From assembly GCF_000321225.1 (NCBI RefSeq), contig NW_004450660.1, forward strand, positions 1,705,509 through 1,769,508: a DNA stretch of 64,000 bases. The letters run 5' to 3'. Shown in pieces: positions 12,391 through 23,685 of this stretch. A program made the translations under genes and the position numbers. Numbering within the stretch: position 1 is the first letter of the stretch; every line of letters starts with the position of its first letter. The notes beneath the pieces were generated by a model. The model did no database searches. It was not told where the DNA came from and saw only the letters and a program-made list of their open reading frames with translations. This DNA comes from Odobenus rosmarus divergens (taxonomy: Eukaryota; Chordata; Mammalia; Carnivora; Odobenidae).

Positions 12391-13958
12391 TTTTTTAATC
12401 TCCTCCTCCCCCAAGCTCACTAGATTTCCACCCTGAGGTTTACCATTGGGTCTATCCTTTCTTTCTCCTTTCTCCCAACCCCCTCTCTGTTGGCTTCAAT
12501 TCATTTCAGGCTTGCTTTAGACGATGTTACAATCTCTTTCCAAAATGTCATGAAAGTCTTGGTGACTTGTTTTTAAATGGCGTAATAAGCACATTTCACC
12601 ATATAACATTGCATAAGCATACGGTTTTAATGAACAGATTGATTGCTTGTCTTTTGATCTAATATATATTGTGTGTATCAAAGTCCTTAGAAAATACTCT
12701 CTGGATCCCTCAAACTGTAAAGCTGCCTGCCCAGAGTTCAGGCTGACCTAAAACAGCAATCTGATTAATTATGTTGCCTTGGAGAAAAGATGGGGCCAAA
12801 ACATTGGTTAGTTCCCTTTATTCCAAAGATTATTTTAAAATAAAATAAAATGAATTAACTCAGAAAATGTTCCAAATATTATGAGGAAAAGACTTTTTAA
12901 AAAATCTGTAGTTTTTTAAAATATAAGAATGTGATGGACTTTTTCTTTTTTTCCAGTTTTACTACAGAACTCATATGTCTAAACTTCTTGGATAGGATCT
13001 ATACTTTCAGAAAAGGTCCCAAAATCTTCTAAAGTGGGAGTTAAACTACATAAAAATGGGCAAGTGTGAAAATGTCCATGTGATTGTCTGAAAATACAAT
13101 TCAAAATTTGTGATTCATGGCATGGTGATTTTTTAAAATGGCACAGATGAAGCACATTATTCAGTCAATTAAGGATGTAAAGAGGTCTGCTCCAGATCCT
13201 TTGAGCTCCTGTCTATAAAGTTTATGCTTTAATTGGTCAGTCAGCCTTGTGCACACTTCCAGGCAGCCTAACTGGTGAATTGTCTTTGATGAAATATATC
13301 CCTAGACACCTGAAACAATACAGACAATGTAGGAGACCCTCAATAAAAATCTTTGGAAAACTGAATATATGTGATTCAAACATGGAGAAGTAGTAGAAAT
13401 AAGATTCCAGACCATGCTTGTGGAGGTGGGCAGCCAACCTCATGCCCTTGCTATGCTGGTGCCCTCTGTGTGTATGCATTCATACTCTGTCTGCCATGAA
13501 TAGTTAGCAAGCATTTCACATGTGCAAACCATTTCCTACCTCCTCAACCTTCACCTCCACCCCCAGTTGCAGGATCCTTGAAGTTGGGGCTGTGTTCGGG
13601 GGCTCTTCCCATTTCTGGCCATGCCCAGCAAGCCTGGACAAGAACTGGAACCCCCGCCATACCAAGTTTGGTTCTGGCCCCTGCTGAGCTGTTGGCCACC
13701 CTTCCCTAAGTCTCTCCATGGGCCTGTGATGGAGGATGAAAGGAGGAAAGTGTCCAGGAAAATTTTAGAAAGGGGGATGGTGGTAAAGGGAGGGTGTGGT
13801 ATAAATTGAGAGGAAACAGGTCAGGAGAGATGGTCCCAGGAGGAAAATGTCACCTGGACCATTAAGATATAGCAAAATGAAAGGCTTCATTTTTTTCAGA
13901 AGCTCAGAAAACATGTTTTGGGAGCAACTATTCTTCTAGAAGTGAGAGGGGCAGCCCA
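12391..13958. other. Unassigned unique sequence
   Basis: About 1.5 kb without a recognised repeat. 12590-12830 is AT-rich with homeodomain-type TAAT/ATTA words ('caatctgattaattatgttg') and could be conserved non-coding DNA; this is a guess that needs alignment. Small overlapping open frames at 13237-13809 are not convincing as genes. Confidence 0.45.
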
Positions 13959-13979
13959 CACCAGAAGAATCTTTCTTTT

Positions 13980-14169
13980 TTCTTTTTTTTTAGATTTTAT
14001 TTATTTATTTGACAGAGAGAGCGTGTGAGCATGAGCCAGGGGGAGAGGCAGAGGGAGAGGGAGAAGAAGACTCCTCACTGAGCAGGGAGCCCAACACGGG
14101 TTTGATCCAAGAACCCTGGGATCATGACCTGAGCGGAAGGCACTTAACCAACTGAGCCACCCAGGCCCA
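13980..14169 (-). mobile_element. CAN-SINE, full length, antisense
   Basis: Starts with a T run and 'agattttatttatttatttg' and ends with 'ctgagccacccaggcccacc', the reverse of the SINE head. Target duplicates: 'ccagaagaatctttctt' (13961-13977) and 'ccagaagaatttttctt' (14170-14186). Its antisense frame gives a chance open frame (14001-14243), not a gene. Confidence 0.95.
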
Positions 14170-14253
14170 CCCAGAAGAATTTTTCTTAGGAGGATGAGGT
14201 GGTGTGTCCTTTTTAAACAAATTGGACCAACAAGTGTTGGCATGTATAATCTT

Positions 14254-14437
14254 TTTTCTTTCTTAAGATTTTATTTATTTATTTGAGAGATAAGAGAGCA
14301 CGAGAGGGAAGAGGGTCAGAGGGAGAAGCAGACTCCCTGCTGAGCAGGGAGCCCGATGCAGGACTCGATCCCGGGACTCCAGGATCATGACCTGAGCCGA
14401 AGGCAGTCGCTTAACCAACTGAGCCACCCAGGCGCCC
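14254..14437 (-). mobile_element. CAN-SINE, full length, antisense
   Basis: A second SINE in the same orientation, 84 bp from the first. Perfect 15-bp target duplicates 'ggcatgtataatctt' lie at 14239-14253 and 14438-14452, so it is younger than its neighbour. The head reads 'gcgcctgggtggctcagttg' on the minus strand. The 130-codon minus frame through here (14275-14667) is SINE readthrough. Confidence 0.97.
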
Positions 14438-14452
14438 GGCATGTATAATCTT

Positions 14453-15350
14453 GCAGCTAGAAAAGAGTAGCCACAACACCACACTTCCACCCCCAAAAAA
14501 CAAAACCCAGCAATACTGATAGATTTCCATCCACGCATCCTTTTAGGCAGCCCCCTTGCGTGACAGAGTACGGGCTGCCTGCGAGAGAAAACTTGGGGGA
14601 GTGGGTAAGGTTCTTCCCTTATCGCTGAGGACAACATCTCATGGGAGGGGGCAGGAGGTGAAGGCACTTGCTTTATGTTCTAGCTCTGCCCTGCTCATCT
14701 GGTCCAGCTTTTTGGCAAAGAGAAGAACACCAGCCGGGACCTTGCAGTCCCTCCACTCAGCACAAAGCTTCCTTAGATTAGTGCCCAAACTAATTTTTAT
14801 GACATGTCATTCCAGTAAGGGCACTGCTGCATTTCACAGATGGGCTTCCCCCAGATAGAGACTGTTGATTGGCCGAGTTGGGATCTGGCTGGATTAGGGA
14901 AATTTAAACTGACAGCTGGTCTTTTTGCATGGAGCATAAAGCGCTTGTTGTTAGAGGAAGCGATGGGGGCTGGCGAGACCCCCTGGCCAAATAGGAGGGT
15001 TGCTCTTAGGTGTCGCCAACACTTCCCAAGCGTTGGCGCTTTAAAAGATGACTTTAAAAACAAGAATTGTGCAAATACAGTTACACTCTACATGCCCAGA
15101 TGATCTCAGGCCCTGCCTAAAAGATCAGACAGACAAGAAGACAGCCCAGTGGAACAGGATGTGGGAACACAGAAGCAATTTAAAGAAGCCCACTTGTCGG
15201 TGGAAAACCCAGAAGTCCTGGCTTCCCTGGAGCAAGAAGTCATATCGAAGTCTCTGCTGGAAGTTTAGTTTACGTTATCAGTAGGTATAGAGCAGGGATT
15301 TAGAAGGTTTATTTGCCTGAGGAAAGACCTGAAAGTACTTAGAAATGAAA
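14453..15350. other. Unique sequence including a CpG-enriched block
   Basis: Repeat-free by eye. 14860-15045 holds seven CpGs, an inverted CCAAT box ('gattggcc' near 14867) and an E2F-like 'ttggcgcttt' near 15034. Short open frames occur on both strands (14797-15063 minus; 14840-15103 and 15048-15284 plus) but none has a domain. See the separate regulatory entry. Confidence 0.45.
14860..15045. promoter_or_regulatory. Candidate CpG-retaining regulatory block
   Basis: Seven CpGs (near 14873, 14941, 14961, 14973, 15014, 15031, 15037) in about 165 bp stand out in a window that is mostly CpG-poor. An inverted CCAAT box, a palindromic 'aagcgctt' and an E2F-like motif lie within it. These are sequence observations; activity is inferred. 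No first exon is evident next to it, so a distal element is as likely as a promoter. Confidence 0.3.
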
Positions 15351-15374
15351 CTACTAATAAAAGCATGTGTGTAA

Positions 15375-15535
15375 ACACGTGCCAGGCATTGTGCTAAGTG
15401 CTTAATGTGCATTAACTCATCCGATCCTCACAGCGAACCTGTGAGATGGGCACCATTATTATCCTCGTTTTATAGAGGAGGAAACGGAAACCAAGAGAAA
15501 TTAGGTAGCCCCCGGGCTAATCTGAGACCCTAACC
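15375..15535 (-). mobile_element. MIR SINE, antisense
   Basis: The plus strand follows the reverse MIR consensus: 'gccaggcattgtgctaagtg', 'cattaactcatccgatcctc', 'accattattatcctcgtttt', 'gaggaggaaacggaaaccaa'. A clear ancient fossil. Confidence 0.9.
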
Positions 15536-15544
15536 TACATTAAT

Positions 15545-15690
15545 AACAGTGTTTTCTAAACTACAGGTCACAATCCATTTAAGATTATAAAATCCATCAA
15601 GTGGGTAGCAACTAGGCTTTAGAAAAGCAGAATAGAAAAAAAAATCAGTGTACGCTACATATAGTAGGAATAAGAATTGTTTCCTTATCC
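15545..15690. mobile_element. DNA-transposon (hAT-like) fossil
   Basis: The 'tctaaactacaggtcacaat' start recalls non-autonomous hAT/Charlie families that begin with a 'ttctcaaactgtgggtcac' end, and the 'gcagaatagaaaa' and 'tagtaggaataagaattg' parts fit such an element. The far terminus was not found. Family name not assigned. Confidence 0.5.
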
Positions 15691-15764
15691 TTTCAACTCA
15701 TTTATGTATGTGTTATGTGTTGTCAATTGCAATATAAAATGTAGCCTGATGTGTAACATAGGTT

Positions 15765-16215
15765 AATTTTGCCTTTTTGAACTTTGTGTAACTGAAACGA
15801 TGTTACATGTGTTCTATTATGTCTTTGGTGTCTGACTTCTTTTGCTTGGCACTATTTTTGAGAGATATAATAATATAACATATAATATAGCTGTGGTTTG
15901 CTCATTCTCAGTATTGAATTATATACAATATACATATTGCAGATTATATGACCACACATAGTTGTTTAAACCAGTTTCTTGTGGATGATTTTTGGGGCGT
16001 GTTCTTTTTTTACTATTATAGAGAGTACTGCTATGAACTTAACTACTGTGCGTCTTTTGGTAAACATATGTCCACATCCCTGTTGGCTAGGGGATCTAGC
16101 GAGGAATGGAATTGCTGGGTCATTGGCTATGTGGGGATTCAGCATTAGCAGAGGCCACCGAACAGTTTCTTCAAAATCGTCATACCAATTTAAATATGTT
16201 TCTTACAGTAAATTA
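15765..16215 (-). mobile_element. Old L1 (L1M-type) 3' region, antisense
   Basis: Antisense L1 phrases appear in order: 'gtctgacttcttttgcttgg', 'gagtactgctatgaacttaa', 'gtaaacatatgtccacatcc', 'aggaatggaattgctgggtc', 'tttcttcaaaatcgtcatac'. Heavily mutated. Overlapping plus-strand open frames (15948-16324) are readthrough of this fossil. Confidence 0.8.
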
Positions 16216-17318
16216 TAGTCAAAGAAGTTTAAAAAATACTTTTCCAGATACAAATACAGCAATGACTGTGTATCTGTCTGATCATCTTTTCCTTCCTGCT
16301 TGCACCCTCTATCTCCAGCTGTGAGCAGGGCTGAGAAGGTGGGGGCAGAGACTGAAACAGCTTCCAAGCAGAACAGAAGGAGCATGCACCTCTTGGGTGT
16401 GAAAGAGCTGACTGCCCAGTAATAGGTTGTGCTCTCTCTGACTGGAAGGAACCCTCTTGACACTTCTGTGAGCCTCCCTCACTAGTCAACCCTTGACCAC
16501 CTAGGACACTAGGGAGACTACCTTGGTCCCCTGACCACTGTCTAGCTTCCTGTCCTCAGAAGCCCACCTTCCAGAGGTAAGACATCGGTGATAGAGACTA
16601 CCACTTGAAGGCAGACCAGGGAGGGAGCTTTTCATGATCAAAAAGTAATGAAATGAAAGAGAAACTAATCCTACAGCCCCAAAGAGGACTATCTTCAGGA
16701 AGAGAGGAGAAACAGAGAAAAAAGTATATAACTCATACCACCCAGGAGGCTAAGGACTGGAGACTTGCCTCTCTGCCTTTTTTATGCTGGCAGAGATGAG
16801 CACAGGGAACATCATTCTCTGTCCAGAACAGTTTCTGGCTGACACAGGGCCACCCACAACACACTCCCCCAAGGGCCTGCTCTCATTTCCTTTCTGACAG
16901 AAACACCCAGGGTGAGCCCACCTAACCCTGCTGGGTGCACACAACCAAGAACTGCCTGTAGGGGCAGTCTCTCCTATGTCCCCTGTCCTCCCAGCCTAGT
17001 CTTCCAGGGAGCCCACAGAGAGCTTGAGAAGGAAATGCAGGGCCATGTGTGTGGGTGTGGAGTCTGTGGCCTGAGGGGCGAATGGGGGCTACTGCTGTGA
17101 ACCAGAGGCACTCCGTCATCCTAGAGCCAGGCCTTATTCTAACATCCATATAGGCTCCAAAGAGGTGGAAAGGGTCTGATTCTTCCAGTTCTCCCAGAAA
17201 CCACACTAATCCCCTTCTCCACTACATTTCTGCATTTCAAAACTGCCTCCAACCAAAGAGAAGAGTAAGACTGCAGGGTAAAATACACCAGTTATAGTGG
17301 AATGAGGATATTTAGAAA
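16216..17318. other. Unassigned, GC-richer unique sequence
   Basis: About 1.1 kb without a recognised repeat. Several overlapping frames on both strands (for example 16203-16489 minus, 16750-17206) are open for 60-94 codons, as expected for GC-richer DNA. I see no domain, start context or splice pair that supports a gene. Confidence 0.45.
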
Positions 17319-17319
17319 G

Positions 17320-17635
17320 TTGACTCACGATCACTAGACCCTAGTCACGTGTGGCATCAAGCACTTGAAACATGTCTAGTTCAAACTGAGATGTGCTCTA
17401 AGTGTAAAACACACAGGGGATTTCAAGGAATTAGTTAAAAAATGTAAAATATCTCATTAATAATTTTCCTGTTGTTACCTGTTGAAATGATAATATTTGG
17501 GATACAGTGAACTAAAGAAAATATATTATTAAAATTAATTTCATCTATGTCAGTTTACTTTTTTAAAAAAATGTGCCTACGGATCATCTCAAATTACATA
17601 TGTTCCTCACATTGTACCTTTTGAGTAACACTGCT
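17320..17635. mobile_element. DNA-transposon fossil (non-autonomous)
   Basis: The wording 'caagcacttgaaacatgtct', 'gagatgtgctctaagtgtaa', 'aaaatatctcattaataatt', 'gaaatgataatatttgggat' and 'attattaaaattaatttcat' matches a known mammalian non-autonomous DNA transposon whose ends read near 'gcacttgaaatgtggctag' and 'ggacagcgctg'. I do not trust my memory for the family name. Confidence 0.6.
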
Positions 17636-17637
17636 CT

Positions 17638-17830
17638 AAAGTCAGACCACCTGGGCTCTTGCTAATTGCTTGCTTTTGGGAAGTAATCTAACATCTTTGC
17701 GTCTCAGTTCCTTTGTCCATAAAATAAGAATATTCATGTACCTCCCTGATATTGTTATGAATAAATGTATGCATATACATCAAGTATGAAAGCAGCACCT
17801 AGCACGAAGTAACTATTCCCAAAGTGTTAG
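17638..17830 (+). mobile_element. MIR SINE
   Basis: MIR in sense: 'agtcagaccacctgggctct', 'ctcagttcctttgtccataa', 'attgttatgaataaatgtat', 'agcagcacctagcacgaagt'. It lies directly after the DNA-transposon fossil. Confidence 0.8.
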
Positions 17831-17839
17831 ATTTTTTCT

Positions 17840-18000
17840 TTTACTGTATAATTGTTTAATTTTGAGATTTAGGTAATTATACCTATTACAATTAGATATG
17901 CTATACATATAAAATATATATAGAACACATGACATATATCTAAATATATATGTACATATTCATGTCTTTTCTACATATCATATATATAGATATTATTATT
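17840..18000. repeat. AT-rich low-complexity tract
   Basis: Dense TATA/ATAT words and A/T runs; about 85-90% AT by eye. Non-coding. Confidence 0.75.
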
Positions 18001-20810
18001 TTTAACATCATCCCTCGTCCTCTGTGAGAGCAAAAACATGACAGCTTCAGTAGTTCTACCCTTGTCTCAGGGGAAGCCCAGTGCAGTCACTCAGTCAACA
18101 CAGATGGAATCAATCATTTGCACTCCTGAGATGCCTACAAGATTAATGATTATATGTCTGGGAATGCCTGTCCTTTGATATAGATGCCATAGACAGACAG
18201 GATTCATGCTGTACTTTATGATAAGCTAGATCCCGACCCTTTGATGAAAGCAGATTGTGTCCTGTTCTCCCCAACCCAGAGAATGCTGCGAAGAATTTTC
18301 CCTATGGTGCCAGTTGGGCCACAGATGAATAGCTGCTGTGGAAATACGCCCTTATTTCTACTTTAAATGATTACTACTAATGTTTTTAATTTATCAGAAT
18401 ACTAAGGTCTTAAAAAAAAAGTCATGATTAAATTTGGAAATAGATATACACCTTAAGAAAGAAACTGGAATCCATCTGGAACCTAAGAATATTTAATCTA
18501 AATCTTGAGCTTACATATAATAGTTTGTTATGGATTTTTTTCCCCCTGAATTGAATGTAGGACCCTTGCTTTGGGCTACAATGGTGCCTGTTGTTCCCAA
18601 CTCATTGAAAAACAAGTTCTGATCTTTTCCTTTTAAAGTATTCTGTTTCCAAATGCTTGTCTTGTTAAAAAAAGAAAAAAAAAAGGAAAAAGAAAGAAAA
18701 GGAAAAAAAAGCATATCCTGATGCCATGAATTGGAGGCTGCATTTCTTTCCAGTTAATGGCACATTATTTACTTTCTAGATGTGTAAATGAGTAATGAGT
18801 CCCTTGAAGGAAAGATAGTATTGAGGAGCAAATAAATTCCATGAATGAGATCCATAGAATTAAAAAAAAATGATTATAAACTCATGCTTCCAGCTAATAA
18901 TAGCGTTTTGTTGAAAGATAAGAACAGTGAATTGAATTACACAACTGCAGAAAGAGAAATACATTTCCATAATTCAATCTGAATTATAGAGGTTTGATTT
19001 CTATGTTCTGTTGTTTGGTTTAAAAAAAAAAATCCAAATTGTAAGGAGAATGACTCTGTAGAGAAGGCAAGGTTCTTTTCTATGAGATTCGTAAAGCCAG
19101 GGTGTTGTTTCTCCCTCCCACTCAGGGCATCACAAATTGCTTCTGTGATCCTGTAAAATATCTCCAGAGACTTATTAGCAAATATCTCCATGGCTAATTA
19201 ACACAGCCAGGGAATGTGGCACCTTCCCTGGATTCCTGAGCCCTTTAATGCAGAGCAGGACCCACACTTCTTTGCATGTCCCAAAGCCATTAAGTATTTA
19301 TCAGAGATCCAATTACTTTAGATCCAGGTTAAAAGGCAAAGCCAGACAAGGAATACTGAATTGGACACTCTTCTTAAAACTTTAAAATTTAGAGTGTCTA
19401 GAAGCACTCAGAAAATTGTGTCATTTATACAGAATTTTGAAGGAGATAGAAAAAGAAAGACCTAAGAGAAATGAAGACAGACTTGGGGCCTGACATAATT
19501 GGAGGCACAGGGACGATGAAATGACCTGTTTAAGTCCCATCCAACTCTATACCATGGTTGGTGTAGTGCCATTATCTTTACTGATCCTTTGGCGTCACAT
19601 AAATTTAATTTCATCGTCCTAGACTCAGACATTTTGTCTCTATAAAGAAATGTAATAATAAGTCAATACCTATGAATTCTGGGTCTTATAATGTTAAAAT
19701 TATATGTGATGTATAATATTAAACTGCAAGTAGAAACTACAGAAGCAATATTCCTGCTTGGATAGTTTTTGAAAATCAGAATGTTGTTATTTCAGTAAAG
19801 CATTAAATAACTTTTGGCAAAATAGAGAATTGTACCACTGTTGAATTTTGTAGCTGATGGAAAAAGCTAACCACAGGGACTGACATAATTTTGGGGAGGT
19901 CCCTAGGGTATAGTCCCTTATTCTATACTCGATTATCTCTGTCTTCTCCAATATAGAAGGCAAGCTTATCAAATTTAAGCTGGCACCAAGCTGAGAGGGA
20001 GAGTAACTATGCCAGATAACAAAATCAAGGTTTGTTTTTTGAGGGGAGGGGGGAATTACAGAACTACATTTAGAAAATATAAGTGCAAAACGTTTAGAAA
20101 GCCACCTTCACAAATATCTGTTGAGAGTAACCTGCTTGGCACCACCGACGTGAAAAGGACCTGGCAGCTGTTGTGTCTTGGTTGAGAACCAGCCCAGTAG
20201 TCATGCAAAACACCCTGTGGCCGAATTAATATAAGAATAAAACTCTAGTGAGGTGGCAAGACTCCCACAGCCTTTGTACTTGTTTTTTACCACATCTGGA
20301 GTGTGGTTTTCCTTTTTGGGCACCAAATTATATGAGACACAAAGCTGGGGTATGATCAAGAGGCAGTAACCAGAATGATATTATATAAGGAACAAAAAGA
20401 AGCAGAAAAGAAAGGCCTTTTTGGTTGGCATGAGAGTTGTCTTCAAATATTCCAAAAGGTGTCAAGTTGTAGAGACGATGCTAGGACCTCGAGTAGAACA
20501 CATCCTTTGCGTTTCCTTGACTAGTGCACCAGCCATGCCTGTCCACCTGGGACTGTAAATTTCTGAATGGCAGAGGCCTCCTCTTTGACACCCCTGAACT
20601 TCTCATCTGCTCTCACTAGGCTGCTTTAAAGCCTCCAGCGGCCTTTATCAAAGTAAGCATTTTGATACCTATACATCTCACTGTAACTATAATTTTTAAA
20701 AAAATTTTTTGAAATAGTTTTTAAAATAAACATTCTTATGAAATTATTTGGGCATGAAAAATTAATTTTCTTTACAAGTAGAATATTTGGGAATCTTTGA
20801 AAAGTGAGAA
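18001..20810. other. Repeat-poor unique sequence
   Basis: About 2.8 kb with no clear mobile element apart from an A/G-rich purine tract at 18666-18712 and A runs. Segments such as 18040-18350 and 18890-19260 read as unique DNA with homeodomain-type words and could be conserved non-coding sequence. Minus-strand open frames at 18511, 18937, 19787 and 20626 lack any protein signature. Confidence 0.45.
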
Positions 20811-20818
20811 AAAATCTA

Positions 20819-21010
20819 GGGGCGCCTGGGTGGCTCAACTCCTGATTTTGGCTCGGGTCACCATCTCAGGGTCATAAGATCAAGCCCAACATATGGCTCT
20901 GAGCTCAGTGCAGAGTCTACTTGTCCCTCTCCCTCTGCTCCTACTCCTGCTCGAGCGCTCTCTCTCTCTCTCTCTCAAATACATAAATAAAATCTTAAAA
21001 AAAAAAAGAA
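20819..21010 (+). mobile_element. CAN-SINE with internal deletion in the head
   Basis: 'ggggcgcctgggtggctcaa' starts it and 'aataaaatcttaaaa' ends it, with a (TC)n stretch at 20958-20977. Relative to the other copies, the part between the 'ggctcag' and 'ggctcaggtcat' words is shortened, so the box-A to box-B spacing is altered. Possible short target duplicates 'aaaatcta' lie at both sides. Confidence 0.9.
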
Positions 21011-23428
21011 AGAAAGAAAAAGAAAAATGGCAAAATCTACCCATAAACTGCTTTTGAATGTAATGGGATTTTTAAATGTCCGCAGTTTTAGGTTGATGTT
21101 GCTGGTGGACATTTAAGTAACTGTTTCTTCATTTTGTAGTAAATATGTGTGTAAATAATTGCTATATACATTATAATATAAATACTAGGTTTATTTTCAT
21201 AATCCTTTTCAAAGCACAGAGGTTCCAGGCACAGTAGCCCTGATGACAAGTGAATAAAAGATCACTGCCTGCCCCAGTGTTACATAGTAAGTGCTCAGGA
21301 GGCATTTGGCAAGTCAGTTAAAATACACTGATTTATCAACTAGAACACAAAAATTTCTGGTTCACTTCTCTGCTAAGAGCTTGAGAGGGGGCATTAAAAG
21401 GAGGGTGGGAATGGGAGGGAGGGCAGCAGCTGTCCTCAAATTTCTGGTGGATCAGTTAGCCAAGAAAAGATACATCCTAATTTGGTTGTTAATTGCAGGT
21501 GTGATTGCCCCCAGTGCTGCACTGGAGCCATTTCATGTTAATAGCAGGAAGCATACTGTGATCAGAGGAGCAAACTCTTATTCAGTTCAGGAATTGAGTC
21601 ACTGCTCTTCTAAAAAGGGAGGATTCTAAATATACTGAAAGGGGGAGCTAGTCACTGGATATTGGAAAGGGTGTCTTTTTGCAGGTCTTTTTGAAAAAAG
21701 GCAACAGATTAAGCAGTGGATCAAAATATAAGTGAAAGACTTGCCCACCAAGTTAAAAAGCAAAAAAGAACCGAACTAAAATAAAAATAGCTCCAACCCA
21801 GAGATCAAGAGGACTATTTTGTCCAAGGAAAGAATAGAAGTAGTCCGCTTACACTCTGCCAAGCCACTAGCTTCAAGTGCATCTTTGTGCGGATAGTCGA
21901 GGGTCTGAAAGGCTTTATTATTAAGAAGTTAATGCTTGACAGCGGCCGACTCCACCACAGCAAAATTGCCCGCCTTCGAAAGACGGCCTCCTATGAGTCT
22001 TGGGTTAATTACTCAAACCTCCAAATTATCCTTCAGGGAACAAAATGAAGCATGCAAAATCAAAAGCAGATCTGTAGCTGAGATTATGAAAAGGGAGTGG
22101 GTTCCTTTCCATTTTAAAAAATGATTATTTCTATTGTAGGAACTACAAGAGGGGAAAGGGAAAAAAACAACAACAACAAAAAAACCTGCCCATGAACCAG
22201 GCAAGCAGTAAGTGGCTGGCAGCTGTACAGCCCAAGGGGAAAACAAAATCTGCTCATATAAATACTCACAAGGCTGTTTTCTCTAAATTTCCAAAACAAG
22301 TTGCCATAAATCAAATTGCTTGAGAAGAATGGAGGTGCTGAGATGGAGACACCCCAAGTCTTGTTGCTAAAGAATATTTTCAGTGGCACCATTTTGTAAA
22401 ACAGCAGAAGGTGCTAAATCGAGCCACATACGATCTACTGAAAATAAACTCCTTAAGAATTATTTCACCTTCTCTATATACACGTATCTATTTCCTCGCC
22501 CTGCTTCCCACTTCAGGACGTAAATTCATTTTTAAAATAATTTGCTTTTGTTGAGAATCACCATCACCACCAAAACCTTTCATTTGTTTCTCCACTTTTT
22601 TTTCCCCCATCAGTCATGGCTGTCAGATACTTCCAAAACTTTTTAAGAGAAGTCTTAAACAGAGGTAGGTCCCTGCACATGTTCTTGAACAGAGTTGGGG
22701 TGGGGTGTCCATGAATTAGTAAAAAAAAAATTTTTTTTTTGAATTAAATTTGGTGTTGTCATTACGATGATAACTTACAATTATATCTTTATCGGTTCAA
22801 CAAAACTTCCCTCCTGCAGGGGTAATTTGCAATTGCCCAGCAGTTTCATGAAAGAAGGCTTCAGTTGCTTAAATTAATGTTCATCAAACTAGGGTCTATG
22901 GATTTATTCTCAGGGGTAGGAGAAAAGTTTTATTCTTTTTAAAAGATCCTTACGCTTCAGAGTTTGAGAAAGTGAGCTATACTTTTAATACCTTTTTCAC
23001 AACCAGCGGACCCAAAGTCTCACCAACACATACCTGCTACTCCTGAAGCATGTTCATCAGGTTCATTGCAGGGGCTTCAGGTATTACGAGAGAATTCTTC
23101 TTAAAATCAGACTAGTAGGTGTTTGCACAGTCCTCAGTTGAATAAACTATAGATAGACTGGTAATATGATGCCTGGCACAGAATATTAATACTACTTTCA
23201 TATTTAGTTTTATTATTGGATCTTCTGATCTCCCAATCTTACCTTCTCCCCTCTCAAATGGATGTGGGTTCTCTACAGTTATAGTGGCTGAGTGAATCTG
23301 GGTGATGCCCTGGAGAAGTGTAGAAGGTTTGCCAGATGCTAAAAGCAATATTGACCTATGAATTTTTCCAAACAGATTAGGGCCAACAGCTAATTAACTC
23401 GCTCACCATGGTTTTCATTTTTTTCTTT
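21011..23428. other. Repeat-free unique sequence with CpG-retaining block
   Basis: The longest stretch in the left half with almost no interspersed repeats. It contains the CpG-retaining block at 21840-22000, an A10T10 palindrome at 22721-22740 and several short open frames without protein signatures (for example 21291-21629 plus, 112 codons, and 22114-22392 minus). Repeat depletion is often seen around developmental regulatory DNA, but that is inference. Confidence 0.45.
21840..22000. promoter_or_regulatory. Candidate conserved CpG-retaining element
   Basis: Eight CpGs at about 21846, 21890, 21898, 21943, 21947, 21971, 21977 and 21984 lie in 140 bp of otherwise CpG-poor, repeat-free DNA. 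Words include 'agcggccgac', 'cccgcc' and 'ttcgaa'. Retained CpGs suggest a block that is unmethylated in the germ line or under constraint. Function is inferred; no gene start is visible nearby. Confidence 0.3.
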
Positions 23429-23429
23429 A

Positions 23430-23685
23430 AAAAAAATGGTGGTAACATATACATAACATAAAGTTTACCTTTTTAACTGTTTCGAAGTGTACAGTTCAGT
23501 GGCATTACGTACATTTGCATTGTTGTGCAACAATCACCCCCATCCATCTCCAGAACTTTTTTCATCTTCCCAAACTAAAACTTCATCCCCATTAAATAAT
23601 AACTCCCCATTTCCTTTTCCCCGAGTCCTAGGCAACCACCATTCTACTTCCTGTCTCTATGAATTTGGCTACCTTACCACAGTTC
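23430..23685 (-). mobile_element. L1 (L1M-type) 3' UTR, antisense
   Basis: Typical antisense 3' UTR order: 'ggtggtaacatatacataac', 'agtgtacagttcagtggcat', 'gttgtgcaacaatcaccccc', 'caaccaccattctacttcct', 'ctatgaatttggctacc'. A related segment lies at 34275-34600 on the same strand. Confidence 0.85.

Noticed and set aside
14001..14667. Open frames of 80 and 130 codons with 'LPLPLPL'-type repeats
   Set aside because: They arise from the antisense CT-rich body and head of CAN-SINEs; the same peptide motif recurs at every SINE (28512, 35146, 41218).
21291..21629. 112-codon plus-strand open frame with a hydrophobic stretch
   Set aside because: Length is within chance expectation for 64 kb in six frames; no signal peptide, family motif or transcript signals.
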